From an uncultured Alphaproteobacteria bacterium (GTDB lineage: Bacteria; Pseudomonadota; Alphaproteobacteria; Rhizobiales; Aestuariivirgaceae): a DNA stretch of 41,663 nucleotides. The position numbers and the translations under genes are program-made. The notes under the pieces are model-generated. The model ran no database searches. It was not told where the DNA came from and saw nothing but the letters and a program-made list of their open reading frames with translations. This document shows, piece by piece, positions 24,769-30,527 of this stretch. Numbering within the stretch: the stretch's first letter is position 1; each line of letters begins with the position of its first letter. The stretch covers positions 1 to 41,663 of the forward strand of contig CALMUW010000101.1 of the NCBI GenBank assembly GCA_937872985.1, read 5' to 3'.

Positions 24769-24820
24769 CAGTGGTTTTCCTTTTATTGAATACCCCGCCC
24801 GCGGCAGGAAATGTCCAAAA

Positions 24821-25000
24821 ATTCCCTCGCCCCGCCTGAACCGAGGCCTTCCAAAAACTCCCTCTCCCCGCACGCGGCAAAGGGCTGGCCTAATTCCCTC
24901 GCCCCGCCTGAACCGAGGCCTTCCAAAAACTCCCTCTCCCCGCACGCGGCAAAGGGCTGGCCTAATTCCCTCGCCCCGCCTGAACCGAGGCGTTCCAAAA
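24821..25000. repeat. 72-bp tandem repeat, two full copies plus a half
   Basis: Units at 24821-24892, 24893-24964 and a partial 24965-25000. The first two are identical by eye and the third has one substitution (GGCGTT for GGCCTT). Each 72-mer is a dimer of two related 36-mers that both begin A(T/C)TCCCTC(G/T)CCCCGC, which is the left arm of the REP-like hairpin, followed by different 20-21 base tails. Confidence 0.9.
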
Positions 25001-25003
25001 ACT

Positions 25004-25055
25004 CCCTCTCCCCGCTTGCGGGGAGAGGGTTGGGGCCCACGCCGTCAGGCGTGGG
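25004..25055. repeat. REP-like double hairpin, copy 2
   Basis: Stem 1: CCCTCTCCCCGC (25004-25015) with GCGGGGAGAGGG (25018-25029), TT loop. Stem 2: CCCACGCC (25036-25043) with GGCGTGGG (25048-25055), loop GTCA. Followed by GAGAGTGAGGGGGGAG. It closes the 72-bp array, which repeats only its left arm, and lies about 30 bp after the portal stop. Confidence 0.88.
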
Positions 25056-25087
25056 AGAGTGAGGGGGGAGGAAGAACCCCGGCTGGC

Positions 25088-26218
25088 TCAGGCCACCTTC
25101 GGCCCGTAGCCCACGGCCTCGCGCTTCTCGTCGTCCGACAGGAAGCCCGCCTTCTCCAGCCTGGCCCACAGGCCGTCACGGTCCGCCGCCAAGGCCTCCA
25201 CCTGATCGAGATCCGGCACGATGGAAACCGCACCGAAGTGCGGTGCAAGCCAATGGGCCAGCGCTTCCAGCACGCGCCCCGTCAGGGGCACCACCGTCTG
25301 GCGCCAGAAGGTGCGGTTGGCTTCGGCGTAATTGGCAAAGGTGTTGTCACCCGGAATCCCGAGCAGCATGGGCGGCACGCCAAAGGCAAGCGCCACCTCG
25401 CGCGCCGCGCCATCCTTGGCGGCGATGAAATCCATCTCCCGAGGGCTATAGCCCATTTCCTTCCAGTCCAGCCCGCCTTCCAGCACCATGGGCCGTCCGG
25501 CATTGGCCGCGCCCTGATAATTGGCGTCGAGTTCGCGCTTCAGCCGGTCAAATTGCTCCTGGGTGAGTTGCCCGTCGCCGCCGGTGAAGACCAGCGCGCC
25601 CGAAGGCCGCGCGGCATTGTCAAGCATGGACTTGTTCCACGCCGCCGCCGCGTTATGCGTGTCAAGCGCGCGCTGGGCCGCCTCCAATGGCGACTGGCCA
25701 TAGAAGTCATCGAGCGGGTTGAACAGCTTCACATGCAGTACCTGCTGGCGCGCCAGCCGGACATGTGTTCCGTTCACGGAATAATCAAACGCCTCCGGCC
25801 AGCCCTGGCGCGACGGCACGATCTTCATCCGGTCGGGCCGCAGCACATAAAGCTCGCGCGGCGCGCCGTCGATCAGCACCGCCTCGGCATAGGCATTGCC
25901 CGCCACCAGCAGGAAGCCATAGAGGCTCTCGAAGAACTCGCGCCCGCTCTGGCCATCGTTGGGGCGCGCAATCAGGGCCTTCACCGGATGGTCGGAAACC
26001 TCCGCGCCATCGGCAAAGACCATGAGCGGAATGGAAGCCGCCGCCTCCGCCACCATGCGCACACAGCGATAGCCGATGACATTGGCGGCAAAACCCTCGC
26101 GCGCCAGCGCCGCATAATTGCGCGGCGTCCATTGCGGCCGACCCGCCATGTGCAAGGCCACCAGCGGCGCCGCCGCCGACGCCTTGCCGGCGAGGCGCTG
26201 TTTCAATGCTTCAAACAT
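25088..26218 (-). CDS. GTA gp3-like portal protein (HK97 family)
   Basis: Portal protein of 376 aa, normal for the family, forming the dodecameric DNA gate of the capsid. Typical segments: RCVRMVAEAAASIPLMVF, HPVKALIARPNDGQSGREFF, LLVAGNAYAEAVLIDGAPRE, NPLDDFYGQSPLEAAQRALD, AREVALAFGVPPMLLGIPGD and ANYAEANRTFWRQTVVPLTG. The ATG at 26218 has AAGGA 5 bases upstream. Repeats lie on both sides: the 34-bp array upstream and the 72-bp array downstream. Confidence 0.95.
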   Translation of the reverse strand: MFEALKQRLAGKASAAAPLVALHMAGRPQWTPRNYAALAREGFAANVIGYRCVRMVAEAAASIPLMVFADGAEVSDHPVKALIARPNDGQSGREFFESLYGFLLVAGNAYAEAVLIDGAPRELYVLRPDRMKIVPSRQGWPEAFDYSVNGTHVRLARQQVLHVKLFNPLDDFYGQSPLEAAQRALDTHNAAAAWNKSMLDNAARPSGALVFTGGDGQLTQEQFDRLKRELDANYQGAANAGRPMVLEGGLDWKEMGYSPREMDFIAAKDGAAREVALAFGVPPMLLGIPGDNTFANYAEANRTFWRQTVVPLTGRVLEALAHWLAPHFGAVSIVPDLDQVEALAADRDGLWARLEKAGFLSDDEKREAVGYGPKVA

Positions 26219-26298
26219 CTGGTTCCTTTTCTCTGTTCGTCAGCACAACGGCTCCCTTGAGCTCCCTCACCCGGCCCGCGACAGAAGGCATCCCGACA

Positions 26299-26469
26299 AC
26301 TCCCTCGTCCGCCCGAACCGAGGCCCCATAAATTCCCTCTCCCCGCCCGAACCGAGGCCCCATAAATTCCCTCTCCCCGCCCGAACCGAGGCCCCATAAA
26401 TTCCCTCTCCCCGCCTGCCAGGTCGGCTCCCTTAAATTCCCTCTCCCCGCCCGAACCGAGGCCCCATAA
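26299..26469. repeat. 34-bp tandem repeat, five units
   Basis: Units start at 26299 (33 bp), 26332 (34), 26366 (34), 26400 (36, variant tail) and 26436 (34). Each begins A(T/C)TCCCTC(T/G)... CCGC, the left arm of the REP-like hairpin; four end in CCGAACCGAGGCCCCATAA and one in a different tail. On the GTA mRNA strand each junction with a CCCCATAA tail reads GGAGAGGGAATTTATG, a Shine-Dalgarno-like sequence 5-6 bases before an ATG (ATGs at 26467, 26397, 26363, 26329). Confidence 0.9.
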
Positions 26470-26472
26470 ATT

Positions 26473-26524
26473 CCCTCTCCCCGCTTGCGGGGAGAGGGTT
26501 GGGGCCCACGCCGTCAGGCGTGGG
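26473..26524. repeat. REP-like double hairpin, copy 3
   Basis: Stem 1: CCCTCTCCCCGC (26473-26484) with GCGGGGAGAGGG (26487-26498), TT loop. Stem 2: CCCACGCC (26505-26512) with GGCGTGGG (26517-26524), loop GTCA. Followed by GAGGGTGAGGGGGGAG. Nearly identical to copy 2, and it likewise closes a left-arm array. Confidence 0.88.
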
Positions 26525-26569
26525 AGGGTGAGGGGGGAGAAGGAGAAGGAGAGTAAAAGGAAGGCACCC

Positions 26570-27901
26570 TCAAATCACCCTGACCTTGGGCTCGGCCTTG
26601 CGCTTCAGCATCAGTTCGGTCACGGCCCACACCAGGGCGTCCACCCGGTCAGGGCTTTTCGCGCCCTTTTCCAGGCGCTGACACATCTGGTCCTCAAGGT
26701 CCGCAAACAATCCCACATGGCTCACCCTGCCCTGTTCATATAAGGCCGCCACCGGCTCGGCGCGGGCCACCTTGCCGCGCGTGGCGTGGACGCGGGTAAA
26801 GGCCACATCGGCATCACATTCGCGGATCACCGCTTCCACCATGGCTCCGCCCTGGTTGACCTCGGCCACCACGCGGCTTGCTGCCCGGGCGTGATAAAGC
26901 GCCACCACGCGCGCCGCCCACTTCGCCGGGCTTGCCCCGGCAATGGTCGCATCATCCAGCACATAGCAGCGGCCATCGGCACCCAGACCGGCACAGACAA
27001 TGCCGCAGGCATTGCCGCCGCGTCCGTCGCCCGCGGGCGGGTCCACCGCCACCACCACGCGCGTCATCTCCGGCGCGTTGCGCACCCGCGCCCGCTCGAT
27101 CACCGCCCGCGCAAACAGCGCGTCGGGATCATCCTCGATGAGTTCGCCCTCCAGTTCCTGTCGGCCCAGCCGCGTGCCGCCATAGCGCGCCGTCACATCG
27201 CTCAGGAAGCTCTCCGCCAGATGGGCGGCATTATCCATGGTCCGGGTCCGCGTCGTCGCCGTCGCCGGATCATTCAGCAATTTCTTCAGCAGCGCCATGG
27301 GCCGGGGCGTGGTCGTCACCACGGCCACGGGCCGCGTCCCCAGCCGCAGCGCCATCTGCAAATTCATCCAGGCATCCTCGGCCTTGGGCCACTTCGCCAG
27401 TTCGTCGCACCAGGCGGCGTCAAATTGCGGCCCGCGCAGACCCTCGGGCTCGGCGGCAGAAAACACCTGCGCCACCGTGCCATTGGGCCAGGTCAGCAGG
27501 CGCTTGGACGGTTCAAACCTGGGCCGCTCGTCGGGCTGGTGAATGGCCAGCAGCCCGCTCTTGCCCTCGATCATCACGGCGCGAGCCTCGTCAAAGGTGG
27601 GGCCCACAATGGCAATGCGCTCACAGCGCGGCAGGTTCGGCTCCCACAGGCCAAGGGCAATGGCCCGCACCCATTCGGCCCCGGCGCGCGTCTTGCCCGC
27701 GCCGCGCCCGCCGAGGATCAGCCAGCAGCGCCAGCCCGCATCATCCGGCGGCAGCTGCTGGCCCACCCGCGCCCAATAGCGCCAGTCACGGTTCGCCTCC
27801 GTCACGTCCCGGCCCGGCAGGGCCAGCGCCAGCCTCTTCGGCCTGCCATTCGCGGTGAAGAGCCGCAAGGCGGCGCGCAAGTTCCTCACGCCCGGCGTCA
27901 T
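26570..27901 (-). CDS. GTA gp2-like terminase large subunit
   Basis: Packaging ATPase/nuclease of 443 aa from the ATG at 27901. The ATPase Walker A is at 64-71 (LILGGRGAGKTRAGAEW), with the Walker B/acidic pair in FDAAWCDELAKWPKAEDAW and motif III VVTTTPRPMALLKKLL. The RNase H-like nuclease domain has VVVAVDPPAGDGRGG and CYVLDDATIAGASPAKW, then VVAEVNQGGAMVEAVIRE and DALVWAVTEL. The ATG lies inside the end of gp1 (overlap about 116 bp); a GTG at 27805 is a shorter alternative, and the frame is open upstream to 27958. Confidence 0.94.
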   Translation of the reverse strand: MTPGVRNLRAALRLFTANGRPKRLALALPGRDVTEANRDWRYWARVGQQLPPDDAGWRCWLILGGRGAGKTRAGAEWVRAIALGLWEPNLPRCERIAIVGPTFDEARAVMIEGKSGLLAIHQPDERPRFEPSKRLLTWPNGTVAQVFSAAEPEGLRGPQFDAAWCDELAKWPKAEDAWMNLQMALRLGTRPVAVVTTTPRPMALLKKLLNDPATATTRTRTMDNAAHLAESFLSDVTARYGGTRLGRQELEGELIEDDPDALFARAVIERARVRNAPEMTRVVVAVDPPAGDGRGGNACGIVCAGLGADGRCYVLDDATIAGASPAKWAARVVALYHARAASRVVAEVNQGGAMVEAVIRECDADVAFTRVHATRGKVARAEPVAALYEQGRVSHVGLFADLEDQMCQRLEKGAKSPDRVDALVWAVTELMLKRKAEPKVRVI

Positions 27902-28340
27902 TAAAGGTCCTGGCCTGTTTGCGGGCCGCTCCCCGCCGCTTCCGTTCGTCGCGCTCAAGTTCCAGAACCTTTTCCAGGGTGCGGACCAGCGTGTTCATGG
28001 CGCGCAGATCGCGCTCGCTGGCAATCGCCTGCACATCCTCGCCGATGGCATCGAGCTGGCTTTCGAGTTGCGTCAGCCGCCGCTGCACGAGGTCGCGCAA
28101 GCGGGCTATGGTCTGGCGCGCGGTTTCGCGTTTTTCACGCCGCGCCGTGGCTTTCTTTTTGTCACCGCGCAGCCGCCAGCCGCTCGCCTTGGCGTGGCGC
28201 ACCAAAGCCGCAACGCCAACGCCGAAGCGCCCCGCCACTGATTTCAGATCCGTCGCCGGATTTTCATAATCAGCGCGCGCGGCGGCCAGCGGATCGGGCG
28301 CTTCCGGCCCGGAACCCTTGTCCGTCATCTCTTGACCCAT
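27786..28340 (-). CDS. GTA gp1-like terminase small subunit
   Basis: A 184-aa protein from the ATG at 28340 (a second ATG at 28328 is also possible; the longest frame starts at a TTG that falls in the promoter). It has an N-terminal helix-turn-helix (TDLKSVAGRFGVGVAALVRH) for DNA recognition, then a long charged coiled-coil (TARREKRETARQTIARLRDL, VQRRLTQLESQLDAIGEDVQ) and an Arg-rich tail. This layout is that of the small terminase encoded first in alphaproteobacterial GTA clusters. It is divergent from fdsG. Confidence 0.82.
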   Translation of the reverse strand: MGQEMTDKGSGPEAPDPLAAARADYENPATDLKSVAGRFGVGVAALVRHAKASGWRLRGDKKKATARREKRETARQTIARLRDLVQRRLTQLESQLDAIGEDVQAIASERDLRAMNTLVRTLEKVLELERDERKRRGAARKQARTFNDAGREELARRLAALHREWQAEEAGAGPAGPGRDGGEP

Positions 28341-28356
28341 GTGTGGAGTATGCCCC

Positions 28357-28385
28357 CTTATGCCCCAGACACCGTGCGCTGTCAA
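28357..28385 (-). promoter_or_regulatory. Sigma70-like promoter of the GTA cluster
   Basis: On the reverse strand a perfect -35 TTGACA (28385-28380) is separated by exactly 17 bp from CATAAG (28362-28357, 4 of 6 to consensus). Initiation would be near 28350, about 10 bases before the gp1 ATG. It is the only clear promoter seen in the 17-kb cluster. A single TTAAC (about 28400-28404) lies upstream, only half of a CtrA-type TTAA-N7-TTAA site. Confidence 0.6.
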
Positions 28386-28495
28386 GGACTATTTTCCTAG
28401 TTAAGGAATTTTCTTTTTCCGGCCCATGCCGCAATCACATCGCGGACAGCCGCACGTGATTGGCGAACGGCGCAAGATGCCGTTATTTAGGAGCC

Positions 28496-28972
28496 ATGAG
28501 CCAGAAGCCCCCCACCCCCGCCGTGGACACGGCCCTCGCCATCGCCGCCCAGCACGGCAACCGCCCCGATGCTCTGCTGGAAATGCTGCACGAGATCCAG
28601 CACCGGCTGGGCTTCGTGCCGGATGCGGTCATTGCGCCGCTGGCCCAGACGCTCAACCGGTCGCGGGCAGAGGTCTTCGGCGTCATCAGCTTCTATCACG
28701 ACTTCCGCCGCCAGCCCGCGGGCCGCCATGTGGTGAAGGTGTGCCGGGCTGAGGCCTGCCAGGCGCGCGGTGCCCGCGCCACCGAGGCGCGGCTGGAGCA
28801 GCGCCTCAAGATCAGGACCGGGGAAACCGCTCCCGACGGCTCGGTCACGCTGGAAGCGGTCTATTGCCTCGGCCTCTGCGCCATCGGCCCCAACCTCATG
28901 GTGGACGGCAGGCTGCATGCCAGGGCCGAGGGCAAGCGCCTCGAAAACCTTCTGGCGGAGATCACGTCATGA
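28496..28972 (+). CDS. fdsG: NAD-dependent formate dehydrogenase gamma subunit FdsG
   Basis: NuoE-like subunit, 158 aa, with one [2Fe-2S] cluster in the NADH-linked formate dehydrogenase. Cluster ligands are the pairs in KVCRAEACQARGA and YCLGLCAIGPNLMVDG (C-x4-C ... C-x3-C). LEMLHEIQHRLGFVPDAVIA and FGVISFYHDFRRQPAG are NuoE-type helices. The ATG at 28496 has AGGAG only 2 bases before it; an earlier TTG in frame is unlikely. It opens fdsGBA-fdhD-fdsD, ending in ATGA overlap with fdsB. Confidence 0.94.
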   Translation: MSQKPPTPAVDTALAIAAQHGNRPDALLEMLHEIQHRLGFVPDAVIAPLAQTLNRSRAEVFGVISFYHDFRRQPAGRHVVKVCRAEACQARGARATEARLEQRLKIRTGETAPDGSVTLEAVYCLGLCAIGPNLMVDGRLHARAEGKRLENLLAEITS

Positions 28973-30516
28973 TCCGGGTCTTCGTGCCGCGCGACAGCTT
29001 TGCCCTGGCGCTCGATGGCGATGCCGTGGCGGCAGCCATGGCCGCCGAAGCCAGGGCGCGCAAGCTCGACATCGAGGTCGTGCGCAACGGTTCGCGCGGG
29101 CTGGCCTGGCTCGAACCGCTGGTGGAAGTGGAAACACCGCAGGGCCGTCTCGCCTATGGCCCCGTCACGCCCGCCGATGTTGCCTCCCTCTTCGCGGCAA
29201 AATTTCATGAGGGCGGCCAGCACGCCCTGGCCCTTGGCCCCACCGCCGCCATTCCCTTCCTGAAAAACCAGCATCGCCTCACCTTCGCCCGCTGCGGCCT
29301 CGCCGATCCCCTGTCGCTTGCCGACTACAGGGCACAGGGCGGTTATGCCGGCCTTGCAGCGGCACTGAAGAAATCCCCCGCCGACATCGTGGCCGAGGTC
29401 ACGGCCTCGGGCCTGCGTGGGCGCGGGGGCGCCGGCTTCCCTGCGGGCATCAAGTGGCAAACCGTTCTGGACGCCCCGGGTGACGCGAAATACATCTGCT
29501 GCAACGCCGACGAGGGCGACAGCGGCACCTTTGCCGACCGCATGCTGATGGAGGGCGATCCCTTCCTGCTGATCGAGGGCATGACCATCGCCGCCATCGC
29601 CGTGGGTGCGCGTGAAGGCTACCTTTACATCCGCTCGGAATATCCCCAGGCCATCGCCACCATGGCGCGCGCCGTGGAACTCGCCACGCTGGGCGGCTAT
29701 CTTGGAAAAACCATTCAGGACACGGAGCATTCCTTCACGCTTCACATCCGCACTGGGGCCGGCGCCTATATCTGCGGCGAGGAAACCGCCATGCTGGAAA
29801 GCCTGGAGGGCAAGCGCGGCATGGTCCGGACGAAGCCGCCCATCCCGGCGCTGGAAGGTCTCTTCGGCAAGCCCACCGTCATCAACAATGTGCTGAGCTT
29901 CGCCGCCGTGCCGGACATTCTGGCCAGGGGCGGCACGGCCTATGCCGCCCTCGGCATGGGCAGGTCGCGCGGCACGCTGCCCTTCCAGCTTGCCGGCAAT
30001 GTCAAGCACGGCGGCCTCGTGGAATTGCCCTTCGGCGCAACGCTCCGTTTACTGATCAATGACTTCGGCGGCGGCACGGCCTCGGGCCGCCCCATCCGCG
30101 CGGTGCAGGTGGGCGGCCCGCTCGGAGCCTATCTCCCGGCCTCCGCCCTCGACACTCCTCTCGATTACGAGGCCTTCGCCGGGGCTTCGGCCATGCTCGG
30201 CCACGGCGGCATCACGGTCTTCGACGACACGGTGGACATGGGGCAACAGGCACGCTTCGCCATGGAATTCTGCGCCATAGAATCTTGCGGCAAATGCACC
30301 CCCTGCCGCATCGGTTCGCAGCGCGGCGTCGAGGTGATTGACCGCATCCGCAAGGGTGACAACTCCTCCGCCAATCTCGCCCTGCTCACCGACCTGTGCC
30401 AGACCATGACCGATGCCTCTCTCTGCGCCATGGGCGGGCTCACGCCCATGCCCGTCCTCTCCGCCCTCAAGCATTTCCCGGAAGATTTCCAGCCCGCAGC
30501 CAAGGCTGCCGAATAG
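28969..30516 (+). CDS. fdsB: NAD-dependent formate dehydrogenase beta subunit FdsB
   Basis: NuoF-like diaphorase subunit, 515 aa. The N-terminal thioredoxin-like part (1-110) is followed by the FMN/NADH site LRGRGGAGFPAGIKW and CCNADEGDSGTFADRM, then GAGAYICGEETAMLESLEGK, an SLBB segment and the C-terminal [4Fe-4S] ligands ESCGKCTPCRIG with a further Cys at about 470. It passes electrons from the formate side to NAD+. The ATG at 28969 overlaps the fdsG stop; the frame is open upstream but this start fits. Confidence 0.96.
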   Translation: MIRVFVPRDSFALALDGDAVAAAMAAEARARKLDIEVVRNGSRGLAWLEPLVEVETPQGRLAYGPVTPADVASLFAAKFHEGGQHALALGPTAAIPFLKNQHRLTFARCGLADPLSLADYRAQGGYAGLAAALKKSPADIVAEVTASGLRGRGGAGFPAGIKWQTVLDAPGDAKYICCNADEGDSGTFADRMLMEGDPFLLIEGMTIAAIAVGAREGYLYIRSEYPQAIATMARAVELATLGGYLGKTIQDTEHSFTLHIRTGAGAYICGEETAMLESLEGKRGMVRTKPPIPALEGLFGKPTVINNVLSFAAVPDILARGGTAYAALGMGRSRGTLPFQLAGNVKHGGLVELPFGATLRLLINDFGGGTASGRPIRAVQVGGPLGAYLPASALDTPLDYEAFAGASAMLGHGGITVFDDTVDMGQQARFAMEFCAIESCGKCTPCRIGSQRGVEVIDRIRKGDNSSANLALLTDLCQTMTDASLCAMGGLTPMPVLSALKHFPEDFQPAAKAAE

Positions 30517-30527
30517 GAGCGCCGCCC

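Larger units (their letters stand above)
24769..25087. repeat. Repeat-filled gap between gp4 and portal; no gene
   Basis: 319 bp in the place where RcGTA-type clusters often have a small gp3.5. It holds the 72-bp tandem array and REP-like copy 2, listed separately. I see no gp3.5-like protein on the coding strand; open frames through it are products of the 72-bp (24-codon) periodicity. Confidence 0.7.
26219..26569. repeat. Repeat-filled gap between portal and terminase; no gene
   Basis: 351 bp between gp2 and gp3 consisting mostly of the 34-bp array and REP-like copy 3 (listed separately). The first 80 bp before the portal ATG hold the portal ribosome site and a degenerate start of the array. 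Confidence 0.7.

Noticed and set aside
24821..26524. CRISPR-like arrays (short repeats with 18-21 base variable parts)
   Set aside because: Repeat parts are about 15 bp, the 'spacers' recur between units, and both arrays end in a REP-like hairpin. No cas genes are present.
11198..28340. Ordinary prophage
   Set aside because: No integrase, excisionase, repressor, replication genes or attachment repeats are seen, and the gene order is that of RcGTA. The GC content looks like the surroundings.
28340..28385. TTG start at 28385 for gp1
   Set aside because: It overlaps the -35 element of the cluster promoter, so it would not be in the mRNA.
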